Assembly: GCF_029318635.1 (NCBI RefSeq)
Contig: NZ_CP119676.1
Span: forward strand, 2,927,001 to 2,991,000
Origin: Varunaivibrio sulfuroxidans
Lineage (GTDB): Bacteria > Pseudomonadota > Alphaproteobacteria > Rhodospirillales > Magnetovibrionaceae
DNA length: 64,000 nucleotides
Reading direction: 5' to 3'
In this document: positions 1 through 8,542 of the stretch, piece after piece
Layout: each line of letters starts with the position of its first letter
How positions within the stretch are numbered: the stretch's first letter is position 1
Position numbers and translations under genes: made by a program
The notes under the pieces: generated by a model
The model's database searches: none
What the model was told of the DNA's origin: nothing
The model's input: the letters and a program-made list of their open reading frames with translations, nothing else

Positions 1-943
1 GGTCCGGGCTGATGGCTTCCGGTGGGGCCAACATCAGGCGCAAGTGGGCGCGTTCCTTATTTGAAAATTTCAGGCGGTCGGCGATGGGATCGCCATCGGT
101 GGGCGTGCCGCCTTTGCCGATCAACGCCGCCAATCGGCGTACGGGCGAGGGTTCCAGCCCTTCGACCCTGACCGCCCGGGTGCTGAGCCATTCGGTCATC
201 CTAAGGCGGGCGATATTGCGGGCCTCGGGCAGGATATAGTCGAGCACCGTTTCCTCGCGCATCACGATCAGGGTGTCGGCCGGATTGGGGCCTGTCAGAA
301 TACGAAACAGCTCGCCGCGCACCCGCTCGCCGGAAAGCTCGGGAAGGCGGCACGCCAGATTCCGGCAGGCGTTGCGCGCCTCGATATCGAGCGGCGGGCG
401 TCCGTAAGCGGCCTGGAAACGGAAAAAACGCAGAAGGCGCAAGACGTCCTCGGTGATGCGTTGGCGGGCGTCGCCGACGAAGCGAATCCGGCCTAGCCCA
501 AGGTCTTCGAGGCCGCCGTAAGGGTCGAAAATATCGCCGTCCTGGGTACAAGACATGGCGTTGATGGTGAAATCTCGCCGGGCGGCGTCCTGGGTCCAGT
601 CGTCGGTATAGGCAACCTGGGCGCGCCTGCCGTCGGTGGCGACGTCGATACGCAGCGTGGTGACCTCGAAGTGCGTAGAGCCGATCACGGCGGTGATCGT
701 ACCGTGGTCGATCCCGGTGGGGATCGCCTTGATGTCGGCGGCCTCCAATAAGGCGATCACGGTTTCCGGCGGGGCGGGGGTCGCGATGTCGATGTCGTTG
801 ACGGGACGCTTTAAAATGCTGTCGCGTACGCAACCGCCGACGAAGCGGGCCTCGTCCCCCCGCGCGGTTAGGGCCGCCATCACGGACTGAGTTTCGGGCC
901 AAAGCATCCACGGTTGGCGAGGAATTTGTCCTGTCGGATCCAC
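1..943 (-). CDS. cca: CCA tRNA nucleotidyltransferase / poly(A) polymerase family, C-terminus beyond the window edge
   Basis: Class II nucleotidyltransferase that adds or repairs the 3' CCA of tRNAs in the cytoplasm. The frame reads without a stop from 943 to the left edge (about 314 codons), so roughly the last 80-100 residues of a usual alphaproteobacterial enzyme are missing. Visible motifs in order are FVGGCVRD (nucleotide-binding), NDIDIAT (the two metal-binding Asp), RRDFTINAM, DPYGGLEDL and EDVLRLLRFFRFQA, the standard signature of the family. I chose the GTG at 943 because AAAGGA lies 9 bases upstream and no ATG is in frame. It follows the Nudix gene and DUF1285 on the same strand, an order familiar in alphaproteobacteria. 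Between it and the Nudix gene lies a 134-bp repeat. The family is certain; CCA-adding versus poly(A) specificity is not decided by sequence alone. Confidence 0.93.
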   Translation of the reverse strand, partial: MDPTGQIPRQPWMLWPETQSVMAALTARGDEARFVGGCVRDSILKRPVNDIDIATPAPPETVIALLEAADIKAIPTGIDHGTITAVIGSTHFEVTTLRIDVATDGRRAQVAYTDDWTQDAARRDFTINAMSCTQDGDIFDPYGGLEDLGLGRIRFVGDARQRITEDVLRLLRFFRFQAAYGRPPLDIEARNACRNLACRLPELSGERVRGELFRILTGPNPADTLIVMREETVLDYILPEARNIARLRMTEWLSTRAVRVEGLEPSPVRRLAALIGKGGTPTDGDPIADRLKFSNKERAHLRLMLAPPEAISPD

Positions 944-1091
944 GTTGGGGCGTCCTTTTGCGACATTGGGGCATGCGTATGGGGCGCCGTGGGCGCGCTC
1001 CGTCTAAAAATACGCTTCTAATCGTGTGTACGGCAAGAAAGCGTTAACCGAGTGGGGCGGGACGGCGGCATTCGTGGCGGGGAACCCTGGT

Positions 1092-1225
1092 CTAGTGGAT
1101 CGGGCCGACGTTTTGCTCCCGCGAACCATCGGGCCGACCACTATCTATCTTTTTGTTGCAGTTTGATTTCTTCATGCATTTGTGTCCAATTGCATCGGAC
1201 TCAAATGTTAAACTCAAACCACTAG
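1092..1225 (-). repeat. 134-bp dispersed repeat, copy A
   Basis: This copy is on the minus strand and matches 48996-49129 on the plus strand at 131 of 134 positions, with no gaps. It begins CTAGTGG and ends CCACTAG, a 7-bp terminal inverted repeat. Inside are a small hairpin (GTCC...GGAC around GATGCAATT) and a direct repeat of TCGGCCCGAT. It starts 9 bases after the stop codon of the Nudix gene and has the same relation to transcription as copy B has to the rhodanese gene. It has no coding capacity of its own. It may be a non-autonomous insertion element or a transcribed structured element. Confidence 0.9.
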
Positions 1226-1234
1226 GTCCTGAGC

Positions 1235-1843
1235 CTAGGCGAGACGTCGATACAAATTTATCAGTATGCTCGCCGTCGCGCCCCAAATGTAATAAGGGCC
1301 ATAAGGTATGGCGTGATAGTGGCGCGCCACGCCCTTGATGACGGCATCGTGGCGTTTGTGATTGGTCGGATCCATCAAGAATGAGAGAGGCGCTTCGAAA
1401 ATCTCGGCGACCTCGAAAGGGTCGGGGACCGGGGTCAGTGGGGCCTTTACCAGGGCGACGATGGGGCTTATGGAGAATCCGGTGCCGGTGACGTAGGTAT
1501 CGAGCCGTCCGATGATATCGACGTCGTGTGGGTCGAGCCCGGTTTCCTCCCAGGCTTCACGCAGCGCCCCCTCGGCGGGGCTTTCGCCGTCCTCCAGACG
1601 TCCGCCGGGGAAGCTGATTTGGCCGGGGTGATGGGCGAGATGATCGGTGCGACGGGTCAGCAAAATGGTGCTTTCCCTGGGGTTCTGGACGATAGCGATG
1701 AGAACGGCGGCGTCGCGCAGAACGTCGCCGCGCGGCAGGGTGGGGTCAACGTCGCGATCCCCCGCGAGGCCATGGTTCTGTCCACGAGAAGGTGTTTTCA
1801 GATGGCGAACAAGCCACTCTTTTTTGATTCTGACACGCGTCAC
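1235..1843 (-). CDS. Nudix hydrolase, coenzyme A pyrophosphatase type
   Basis: Cytosolic pyrophosphohydrolase of about 202 residues, probably acting on CoA derivatives. The Nudix box runs from G80 through REAWEETGL near residue 102, with all catalytic Glu present. It is preceded by LLTRRTDHLAHHPGQISFPGG, the UPF0035 signature that marks CoA pyrophosphatases rather than MutT or ADP-ribose types. The start is the GTG at 1843, with AGGAG 5 bases upstream. The gene begins 11 bases after DUF1285 and is followed at once by repeat copy A and then the CCA-transferase gene, so the three probably form one transcription unit. The family call is firm; the substrate is inferred from the UPF0035 motif. Confidence 0.93.
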   Translation of the reverse strand: MTRVRIKKEWLVRHLKTPSRGQNHGLAGDRDVDPTLPRGDVLRDAAVLIAIVQNPRESTILLTRRTDHLAHHPGQISFPGGRLEDGESPAEGALREAWEETGLDPHDVDIIGRLDTYVTGTGFSISPIVALVKAPLTPVPDPFEVAEIFEAPLSFLMDPTNHKRHDAVIKGVARHYHAIPYGPYYIWGATASILINLYRRLA

Positions 1844-1854
1844 TCACGCTCCTG

Positions 1855-2439
1855 TCACTCATGCTCGTTAAGTGAGCCGAGTTCGAAAAACAGGCCGGCG
1901 CTCCATACCCCAAACAAGGTTTTTTCCCCGACCCGGCGTTCTTCGCCTCGTTCGACCAATTCATAATAAACCGCACGGCTCAAGCGGGCGTCAAGCCCAT
2001 CGCGCACGGTGACGACGGGTGACGGCTCGTGGGTTGTGGGATTGATCGAAATGCGCAGCGGGTGGGCGGCGTCGATGGTGATAATTTCGTCAATGTTGGT
2101 GCGTAGGCTGATCACTTGATTTTCCCCGCTACCCACGAAGAACAGCTCAACCCCGATGAACGGCGTATCCTCAACCTCGATGCGGCCCATTTCATCGGGG
2201 GTGACCAGCCAAAAATCACCTTCCTCATCGCGCAGCAAAACGGATGCGAACAGGCAGACCATCTCCTTACGCAAGACGGGAGTTCCATTATAAAACCACC
2301 CACCTTCGCGGTCGATCCGAATGTCGAGATCGCCGCAAAAAAATCTGGAATTCATGGGCGCATGCTCCCCACCCTTATCGTTCTCTGTTCCGGTGGGGAA
2401 GGGTATGACGCCATGTATATTTGAAAAACCTTTAGCCAT
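1855..2439 (-). CDS. DUF1285 family protein
   Basis: Conserved protein of unknown biochemical function, 194 residues from the ATG at 2439 or 166 from the ATG at 2355. The DUF1285 hallmarks are present: GDLDIRIDREGGWFYNG, KEMVCLFASVLLRDEEGDFWLVTP and GRIEVEDTPFIGVE. The N-terminal 28 residues before MNSRFFCG are not part of the conserved domain, so the second start is possible; GGGGA precedes the first. It is the first gene of a likely operon with the Nudix hydrolase and CCA-transferase. No signal peptide or membrane segment is visible, so it is probably cytosolic. Confidence 0.88.
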   Translation of the reverse strand: MAKGFSNIHGVIPFPTGTENDKGGEHAPMNSRFFCGDLDIRIDREGGWFYNGTPVLRKEMVCLFASVLLRDEEGDFWLVTPDEMGRIEVEDTPFIGVELFFVGSGENQVISLRTNIDEIITIDAAHPLRISINPTTHEPSPVVTVRDGLDARLSRAVYYELVERGEERRVGEKTLFGVWSAGLFFELGSLNEHE

Positions 2440-2561
2440 AATTCCCCATTGTAGCGCATGTCATCACCTTAGATATAGGTATCCGCATGCCGGGTTGCGA
2501 AATACTTTTACAGTTTTCTCGTGGGGGGAAGGGTGTCCGGGAGGGACGTTGGGGTTACGTC

Positions 2562-3476
2562 TTATGGGGCGTTGTTTCCAGGGATACCCCAATAGGGGCG
2601 TCGTCCGACGGTTTCTTTTGCGAAGGCGATAAAGGCGCGGACCTTAGCCGACAAGTGGCGTCCCGGCGGGTAAACCGCGTGCACCGCGCTCGAAGGGATG
2701 GGGAAGTCGCCCAGTGCGCTGACCAGCCGTCCGGATTGAATGCTTTGTCCGACGATGAAGTCGGGTTCGAGGATGACCCCCAAGCCGTCGCATGCCGCGG
2801 CGCGCAGGGCTTCGCCGTTATTGGTGCGAAAATTTCCCGATACCTTGACAATTATCGGGCCTTCGGACGTTTCGAAACGCCATTCCGGCGGCGTATAGGC
2901 ATAAAGCAGGCAGTTATGCGCCCTCAGGTCTTCCGGGCGGTGGACGGCGGGGGCGTCGCGCCAATATTCGGGCGATGCGCAAACAAGCATGCGCACCGGA
3001 GCCAGTTTTTGCGCGATCAGACTGGAATCGGACAACGTCGCGATACGGATCGCTAAATCATACCCTTCATCGATGACGTCAACGATGCGGTCGCTGAGGT
3101 CGAGATCAACCCTCAGACGAGGGTGTTTGGCGATCAATGCGCCGATATGCGGAGCCAAGTGCTTGGTCCCGAAGGTCATCGGCGCGCTGATGCGCAAGGT
3201 GCCTCGGGGTTCGGCGTTGAGGCTTCCGGCCTGGGCGTCGGCCTCTTCGACGTCGGAAAGGATACGCACCGTGCGTTCCAGATAGGCGCTGCCGACTTCC
3301 GTCAGGTTTAACCGGCGCGTGGTGCGGTTGATCAGTCGCACACCTAAGTGATCTTCCAGGGTCGAGACCATTTTGCTGGCCGCCGCCTTTGATATGCCCA
3401 GTTCGTTCGCCGCCGCGGTGAAGCTTTCGCTTTCGGCGACGTGGGCGAAGACCGTCATGGCGGCGAGCTTGTCCAT
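2562..3476 (-). CDS. LysR-family transcriptional regulator
   Basis: A 304-residue LysR regulator. The winged helix-turn-helix is at about residues 1-60 (MDKLAAMTVFAHVAESESFT, then AANELGISKAAASKMVSTLE). The effector-binding domain follows from about residue 90. It is divergent from wrbA-pirin-osmC and very likely controls them. I placed the start at the ATG of MDKLAAM. A GTG three codons further upstream lies inside a 39-bp palindrome, and neither start has a clear ribosome site, so translation may be weak or leaderless. The palindrome overlapping the 5' end suggests autoregulation. The inducer is unknown; neighbours suggest quinones or other electrophiles. Confidence 0.93.
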   Translation of the reverse strand: MDKLAAMTVFAHVAESESFTAAANELGISKAAASKMVSTLEDHLGVRLINRTTRRLNLTEVGSAYLERTVRILSDVEEADAQAGSLNAEPRGTLRISAPMTFGTKHLAPHIGALIAKHPRLRVDLDLSDRIVDVIDEGYDLAIRIATLSDSSLIAQKLAPVRMLVCASPEYWRDAPAVHRPEDLRAHNCLLYAYTPPEWRFETSEGPIIVKVSGNFRTNNGEALRAAACDGLGVILEPDFIVGQSIQSGRLVSALGDFPIPSSAVHAVYPPGRHLSAKVRAFIAFAKETVGRRPYWGIPGNNAP

Positions 3477-3480
3477 AGGG

Positions 3481-3519
3481 TTCACAATATTGTTTCTTAA
3501 TGGGAAACAATATTGTGAA
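3481..3519. promoter_or_regulatory. Paired palindromic operator between lysR and wrbA
   Basis: A perfect 16-bp inverted repeat TTCACAATATTGTTTC / GAAACAATATTGTGAA is separated by 7 bases. Each arm itself contains the 10-bp palindrome ACAATATTGT (3484-3493 and 3507-3516), with centres 23 bp apart, about two helical turns, which suits two dimers of a tetrameric LysR protein. It sits directly at the start of the LysR gene and about 120 bp before wrbA. This is an operator by inference, not a terminator, because it lies upstream of both genes. Confidence 0.8.
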
Positions 3520-3638
3520 TTTTGCTATGATTGTCAATTTTTTATTAAATGAATAGGGTTTCTTTCAGCCGGAATTTTTGTTGCCCCCGTGAACGAGATC
3601 ACAGCTGCGGGCGTCCATCTATCAGGAAGGAGTCACTC

Positions 3639-4241
3639 ATGAGTAAGGTTTTGGTGCTTTATTACAGTTCTTACGGCCATGTCGAAACGATGGCCGAGGC
3701 GGTGGCCGACGGTGTGCGGTCGATCGACGGCGCACAGGCGACGTTGATGCGCGTTCCCGAGGTGATGTCGTCCGAAGCCGCCCAGGGTGCGGGGTTTAAG
3801 GTCGATCAAAAGGCTCCGTTGGCGACGCCCGAGGCGCTCGCCGATTTCGACGCGATTATTTTCGGCACACCGACCCGTTTCGGCAACATGGCGGCGCAGA
3901 TGCGTAATTTCCTCGATCAGACGGGTGGGTTGTGGATGAAAGGCGCTTTGGCGAGCAAGATCGGCAGCGTGTTCGTGTCCACGGCGACACAGCACGGCGG
4001 TCATGAGACCACGATCACCTCGTTTCACACCACCCTTTTCCATCACGGCATGATCGTGGTCGGGGTGCCTTGTACGTGTCAGGAATTGATGGTCATGGAT
4101 GAAATTAGCGGTGGGACGCCCTATGGCGCGGGAACCATGGCGGCGCCCGACGGTTCACGCACGCCCAGCGCGAACGAATTGGCCATCGCCCGTTTTCAGG
4201 GCGCACATGTGGCGGAGATCGCTCAAAAATTGTTCGCCTAG
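3639..4241 (+). CDS. wrbA: NAD(P)H:quinone oxidoreductase WrbA
   Basis: Flavodoxin-like FMN enzyme of 200 residues that reduces quinones by two electrons and so avoids semiquinone radicals. The sequence begins [20 protein letters not shown], with the FMN phosphate loop SSYGH. Typical WrbA elements follow: [41 protein letters not shown] and the C-terminal [19 protein letters not shown]. The start at 3639 has AGGAAGG 8 bases upstream; the longer open frame from 3549 has no family similarity. It is divergent from a LysR gene across a palindromic operator and followed 60 bases later by a pirin gene. It is probably induced by quinone stress. Confidence 0.96.
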   Translation: MSKVLVLYYSSYGHVETMAEAVADGVRSIDGAQATLMRVPEVMSSEAAQGAGFKVDQKAPLATPEALADFDAIIFGTPTRFGNMAAQMRNFLDQTGGLWMKGALASKIGSVFVSTATQHGGHETTITSFHTTLFHHGMIVVGVPCTCQELMVMDEISGGTPYGAGTMAAPDGSRTPSANELAIARFQGAHVAEIAQKLFA

Positions 4242-4301
4242 GCCGCCGCCTTTCCCGCATGAACGCACACGCGGAAAAACCGATGGAGAAAAGGAAAGAC
4301 G

Positions 4302-5006
4302 ATGATTGATGTTCGCTCATTTGAAAGTTTGGGTCATGCCGACCATGGTTGGTTGAACGCCCGCCATCATTTCAGTTTCGCCGATTATTTCGATCCGGAA
4401 CGTACCCGTTTCGGCGCGCTTCGGGTGTGGAACGACGATTTGATCGCGGCGCAGACCGGTTTCGACATGCATCCGCATCGGGACATGGAAATCATCACTT
4501 ACCTGCGTCAGGGGGCGGTCAGCCACCAAGACAGCCTAGGCAACCGGGGGCGCACCCGCCAGGGTGAGGTTCAGGTGATGAGCGCAGGCACCGGAATAGT
4601 GCACGCGGAACATAACCGCGAGGACGGGCCGTTGCGCCTGTTTCAAATCTGGATCGAACCCGATCGCGCGGGTCACCAACCGAGATGGGAAACCCGCAGC
4701 TTCGATACCCCCGCCCGCGAGGGGCGATTCGAAGTGTTGGTCAGTGGGCGAGGGGGCGAGGCGCATGACGGCGCATTGTTCATCCATCAGGACGCCGCAT
4801 TGTCGGCCACGGTGCTGAACAAGGGGGAACAGGCCGTCTATCCTCTCGAAAAGGGGCGCAAGGCCTATGTCGTTCCCGCTCGGGGTGTGATCGAGGTCAA
4901 TGGCGTGGCGCTCTCCGAACGTTCGGGAGCGGCGATTGACGAAGAAGACGGGATCGTCGTCAAGGCCCGCGAGGACAGTGAAGTGGTCTTGGTGGACGTG
5001 CCGTAA
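4302..5006 (+). CDS. Pirin family protein (cupin, quercetinase-like)
   Basis: Bicupin protein of 234 residues of the YhaK/pirin family, whose bacterial members can show quercetin 2,3-dioxygenase activity. The metal ligands are present as H57, H59, H101 and E103 (FDMHPHRDME and GTGIVHAEHNRE), matching the pirin pattern of three His and one Glu. The N-terminal cupin is well conserved; the second half (about 130-234) is the degenerate pirin C-terminal cupin. AAAGGA precedes the ATG. It lies between wrbA and osmC on the same strand and probably shares their LysR control. A role in flavonoid or quinone-type electrophile handling is inference. Confidence 0.93.
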   Translation: MIDVRSFESLGHADHGWLNARHHFSFADYFDPERTRFGALRVWNDDLIAAQTGFDMHPHRDMEIITYLRQGAVSHQDSLGNRGRTRQGEVQVMSAGTGIVHAEHNREDGPLRLFQIWIEPDRAGHQPRWETRSFDTPAREGRFEVLVSGRGGEAHDGALFIHQDAALSATVLNKGEQAVYPLEKGRKAYVVPARGVIEVNGVALSERSGAAIDEEDGIVVKAREDSEVVLVDVP

Positions 5007-5163
5007 CGCACCGTGCGCCGCCGCCGGTTTTTCGTGTGGAAAAGATCGCACCGTCACGATGAATTTGCTACGATGACGCGTCGCTCGCGGAAAAGCGGCG
5101 TGTCATCGCATGCCGATATGGACCCGGATGAGGTCCGAAGGTCGGCGCTCGAAAGGGATTTTC

Positions 5164-5589
5164 ATGCAGGTGCGTATAAAATGGGCCGGGGACAAGATGT
5201 TCATCGGCGAGGCGGGCAGTGGTCATGCGGTGATCATGGACGGCGCGCCGGAGCATGGCGGACGCAATATGGGCGTGCGACCGATGGAAATGTTGTTGTT
5301 GGGACTGGGGGGGTGCACGTCGTTCGATGTGACCATGATCCTCGAGAAGGCGCGCCAGAAGGTGCATGACTGCATCGCCGAAATTACCGCCGAGCGGGCG
5401 GAAACCGACCCTAAAGTGTTTACCCGGATTCATGTCCATTTTAAAATTAGCGGCAAAAATCTGGACCCCAAACACGTCGCCCGCGCGATTGACCTCTCGG
5501 CGGAGAAGTATTGCTCGGCCTCGATCATGCTGGCGAAATGCGCTGAGATTACCCATGACTTCGAAGTGATCGAGGATCGTGATGATTAA
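5164..5589 (+). CDS. OsmC/YhfA-type peroxiredoxin-like protein
   Basis: OsmC-fold protein of 141 residues. The two redox cysteines are at about C51 (LGGCTSFDV) and C117 (EKYCSASIML), the OsmC/Ohr arrangement, so a thiol-dependent peroxide or reactive-sulfur role is likely. I chose the ATG at 5164 because AAAGGG lies just upstream and the family motif VRIKWAGD begins there; an upstream ATG at 5110 only adds unconserved residues. The 3' end overlaps the following lipoprotein gene by 8 bases, showing coupled translation. It belongs with wrbA and pirin in a stress-related cluster. Confidence 0.9.
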   Translation: MQVRIKWAGDKMFIGEAGSGHAVIMDGAPEHGGRNMGVRPMEMLLLGLGGCTSFDVTMILEKARQKVHDCIAEITAERAETDPKVFTRIHVHFKISGKNLDPKHVARAIDLSAEKYCSASIMLAKCAEITHDFEVIEDRDD

Positions 5590-6295
5590 AAAAGGCGCCG
5601 TGTTGGTTTTTGTCTTGTTCCTCGCCGGATGCGCCTATCGGGGGGGGATCGATCAGCCCGTGGTGCGCAAACTGTCGTGGTTTTCCTACCTTAACGGAGA
5701 CGATATCCGCCGCCAGTGCACGGCGGGCGCGCCGGATCACTATCGTCTTGTTTACAACGGCATTTACCTTCAGCAGGTGCGTATGTACGAGATTGGCGGC
5801 GCGCCCGGCGCGGCCATGGAAACCGGCGCGCGCGGCGCGACCATGGAAACACGCGTTCTCGGCCCCGCCGATGTCAGTGATTTTACCGTCGGGACGCCGG
5901 GCGATCTTTTCGCGCCGTGGCGCGGCGCGGAGGCGCACCGTACGCTCAGCCCGACGCAGATGCAAACCTTGCGCGACGATCTTGGCCGCGACGGCGCGTT
6001 CGCCGGCGCGCCCGAAGGGCTGGAACTAAATTCCGCCGATTTTTACTGGACCGTGGTGGCCTGTGTCGGGGGAAAAACCCATTTTGCCGCTTATCGCTGG
6101 CCGTCCGCGGCGTTTAAGGGGCTGACCTTTCCCCAGGACGTTTTCGCCTGGGATAATAGCAAGATCGCCGTCAATCTCCCCCACAGCGTGTCCACGGCGG
6201 CCCTGTACCGCGATTATAAACGGAAATATCACAAGGCCCTGTCCTTCAATATCCGTGTCGGGAAAACGGGTTTGAGCGATTATCTCGCCTTCTAG
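5582..6295 (+). CDS. Predicted outer-membrane lipoprotein, function unknown
   Basis: A 237-residue lipoprotein. It starts MIKKGAVLVFVLFLAGC, a short signal peptide ending in the lipobox LAGC. The ATG at 5582 lies inside the last codons of osmC (overlap), so the two are translationally coupled; a GTG one codon upstream is the alternative. I recognise no domain in the mature part. Residues about 73-90 carry a tandem duplication, GAPGAAMET then GARGATMET, encoded by two 27-bp units. The mature protein is otherwise well-behaved and rich in aromatic residues near its C-terminus. Position suggests an envelope component expressed with the stress locus, which is only inference. Confidence 0.75.
   Translation: MIKKGAVLVFVLFLAGCAYRGGIDQPVVRKLSWFSYLNGDDIRRQCTAGAPDHYRLVYNGIYLQQVRMYEIGGAPGAAMETGARGATMETRVLGPADVSDFTVGTPGDLFAPWRGAEAHRTLSPTQMQTLRDDLGRDGAFAGAPEGLELNSADFYWTVVACVGGKTHFAAYRWPSAAFKGLTFPQDVFAWDNSKIAVNLPHSVSTAALYRDYKRKYHKALSFNIRVGKTGLSDYLAF
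5798..5851 (+). repeat. 27-bp in-frame tandem duplication
   Basis: Two adjacent 27-bp units, 5798-5824 and 5825-5851, differ at 3 positions (both contain GGCGCG and CATGGAAAC). They encode a nine-residue duplication in the lipoprotein. The length keeps the reading frame, so it looks like a slipped-strand duplication. Confidence 0.85.
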
Positions 6296-6462
6296 AAAGT
6301 TTCCGAATTTAGGAGGCGTGCCGAAAAACTGCGATGGCGGTGAACCGGCGTTAGCGCAAATAATGCTTAGCGCGAATAATGCGCTGGCATTTGATGCGGT
6401 CTTTTTTATATCATTGAATAATAAACTTTTTATGTTCCGAATGATTGGACGGGAGGGGTTTT

Positions 6463-6831
6463 ATGCCCTACATCATGCGCAATGCCGAAGGGCGCATTAT
6501 TGCGGTGTTGAGCGAAGAGGTCGAGGGTTCCGAATTCGTGGCGGCCAACGATCACGAGCTGACGTCCTTTCTTCAGAACGATAGCCCCGAAGCCCGCGCC
6601 CAGCAGGAATTGCTCGAATCGGATTTGGGCATTATTCGTATTTTGGAAGATTTGATCGACATCCTGATCGAACGGGGTGCGATCATGTTTTCCGATTTTC
6701 CCGAACCGGCGCAACGCAAGCTGCTCGCCCGTCGCGGCCTGCGCAAGGAATTCGCCTATATGGACGACTTATTCGGCGGCGGCGAGGACGCCTTGCCGCA
6801 GACCGACGCCGACGAGGACGGATTGTTTTAA
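6463..6831 (+). CDS. Small conserved protein (family often mislabelled tryptophan-synthase-beta-like)
   Basis: An acidic 122-residue cytosolic protein starting MPYIMRNAEGRIIAV after GGGAGGGG. The centre, LGIIRILEDLIDILIERGAIMFSDFPEPAQRKLLARR, matches a small helical family found in pseudomonads and alphaproteobacteria. From memory its members are sometimes called tryptophan synthase beta-like, a name with no biochemical support. The C-terminus is a run of acidic residues. It stands alone between the lipoprotein gene and the convergent gcv operon, 167 bases after the former. Function is unknown. Confidence 0.85.
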   Translation: MPYIMRNAEGRIIAVLSEEVEGSEFVAANDHELTSFLQNDSPEARAQQELLESDLGIIRILEDLIDILIERGAIMFSDFPEPAQRKLLARRGLRKEFAYMDDLFGGGEDALPQTDADEDGLF

Positions 6832-6978
6832 ACCCGCCGCCGTGTCGCCGGCCTTGTCTTCGTTGCTGCTCTGATGTCTGCTGCTCTGATGTCTTCGCCG
6901 CCGGCCCGGAAAGAACGCGGGCGGCGGCCCGAGTCCGGGGTCGTCCGTTAACCGCCGCCGCGTCCGAGGGGGATGTTT

Positions 6979-8541
6979 TTATTGCGCCGCCGAAGTTCCC
7001 TCCGTCTCGGCTTTCCAGCGCAGCACCGGCTTGCGCGCGGCTGCGGTTTCGTCGAGCCGGCGTCGCGGGGTGAAGCGCGGAGCGTCCTTAAACGTCTGGA
7101 TATCGCCGGATTTCGCCCGCGCGCACAGCGCCCGCAAGGTCGCGATGTATTGATCGAGGGTTTCCTTGCTCTCGCTTTCCGTCGGTTCCATCAGCAGGGC
7201 GCCGTGGACGACCAGCGGGAAGTACATGGTCATCGGATGGAAGCCTTCGTCGATCATCGCCTTGGCGAAATCCAAGGTGGTGACCCCGGTATCTTTAAGG
7301 AAATGATCGTCGAACAGGGCCTCGTGCATGCACGGTCCCGGGAACGAGGCGCTCATCACATCTTGCAGGCTGGCGAGCAGATAGTTGGCGCTTAACACCG
7401 CGTCGCCCGAGGCTCGGCGCAGGCCGTCCGCGCCGTGGCTGAGCATATACGCCAGCGAGCGGATGAACATTCCCATCTGGCCGTGGTAGCCCTTCAGGCG
7501 GCCGAACGGCTGGGCGTCGCCGCCTTCGTCGTGTTCGACGAGGCGGTACCCCGCCGCGTCATGAACCACATAGGGCAGCGGGGCGAAGGGGGCCAGGGCC
7601 GCCGACAACACCACCGGGCCCGCACCGGGGCCGCCGCCGCCGTGCGGGGTGGAAAACGTCTTGTGCAGGTTGATGTGCATGCAGTCGATGCCCAGATCGC
7701 CGGGGCGCACGCGGCCCATGATGGCGTTCAGATTGGCGCCGTCGCAGTAGAAGTAGCCGCCGGCGTCGTGGATCGCCTCGGCGATGGCGATCATGTCGTT
7801 TTCGAACAGGCCGCAGGTATTGGGGTTGGTCAGCATGATCGCGGCGACGTCGTCGCCCAGTTTCGCCTTGAAGGCGTCAAGATCGACCCGGCCGCGTGCG
7901 TTGGCGGGGATCGAATCGACACTGAACCCGCATGCCGCGGCGGTCGCCGGGTTGGTGCCGTGGGCCGATTCGGGAACCAGGACGCGACCGCGCTTCTCGC
8001 CGCGGACGTCGATGGCGGCCTTGATCGCCATCATTCCGCATAATTCGCCGTGCGCCCCCGCGGCGGGCGACATGGCGACGGCGGGCATCGCGGTGATCGT
8101 TTTTAACCAATGCGCCAGGGTGTCGATCAGCTCCAGCGCGCCTTGCGCGGTGCTGTCCGGCTGCATCGGGTGCAGATCGCCCAATCCCTTGGCGCGGGCA
8201 AGCTTTTCGTTGAGCCTGGGGTTGTGCTTCATGGTGCACGAGCCGAGCGGGTACATCCCCGAATCGATGCCGTAGTTTTTCTGGCTGAGCCGGGTGAAAT
8301 GGCGCACGACCTGAGGCTCGCTGAGACCGGGCAGACCGACCGGGGCGCGGCGCTTCAACCCGCCCAAGCGGTCTTGGACGGCGGGGGCGGGATCGAGATC
8401 GACCCCGCAACGGCCCTGGGCGTCCAATTCGAAAATCAGCGGTTCTTCCAGATGAAGGGCGCGATTGCCGGTGAAAGTCTCGCCCGCGGGGGAAATGGAG
8501 CCGGCCATGGGCTGGCCCTTGCGTCCTTGCGATACGTCCAT
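6979..8541 (-). CDS. gcvPB: Glycine dehydrogenase (decarboxylating) subunit 2
   Basis: Second half of the two-subunit P-protein, 520 residues, carrying the PLP lysine. The motif HINLHKTFSTPHGGGGPG places that lysine at about K294. Together with GcvPA it decarboxylates glycine and transfers the aminomethyl group to lipoyl-GcvH. Its start lies just 2 bases from the end of gcvPA, so the two are coupled. The N-terminal 20 residues before the conserved region are somewhat long, and the ATG of MAGSISPAGE (residue 12) is an alternative. It is the last gene of the riboswitch-controlled operon. Confidence 0.96.
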   Translation of the reverse strand: MDVSQGRKGQPMAGSISPAGETFTGNRALHLEEPLIFELDAQGRCGVDLDPAPAVQDRLGGLKRRAPVGLPGLSEPQVVRHFTRLSQKNYGIDSGMYPLGSCTMKHNPRLNEKLARAKGLGDLHPMQPDSTAQGALELIDTLAHWLKTITAMPAVAMSPAAGAHGELCGMMAIKAAIDVRGEKRGRVLVPESAHGTNPATAAACGFSVDSIPANARGRVDLDAFKAKLGDDVAAIMLTNPNTCGLFENDMIAIAEAIHDAGGYFYCDGANLNAIMGRVRPGDLGIDCMHINLHKTFSTPHGGGGPGAGPVVLSAALAPFAPLPYVVHDAAGYRLVEHDEGGDAQPFGRLKGYHGQMGMFIRSLAYMLSHGADGLRRASGDAVLSANYLLASLQDVMSASFPGPCMHEALFDDHFLKDTGVTTLDFAKAMIDEGFHPMTMYFPLVVHGALLMEPTESESKETLDQYIATLRALCARAKSGDIQTFKDAPRFTPRRRLDETAAARKPVLRWKAETEGTSAAQ

Positions 8542-8542
8542 T

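Noticed and set aside
201..974. A 257-codon minus-strand frame over the CCA-transferase gene
   Set aside because: It is Arg/Pro-rich and out of frame with the conserved nucleotidyltransferase motifs, typical of a GC-rich shadow frame.
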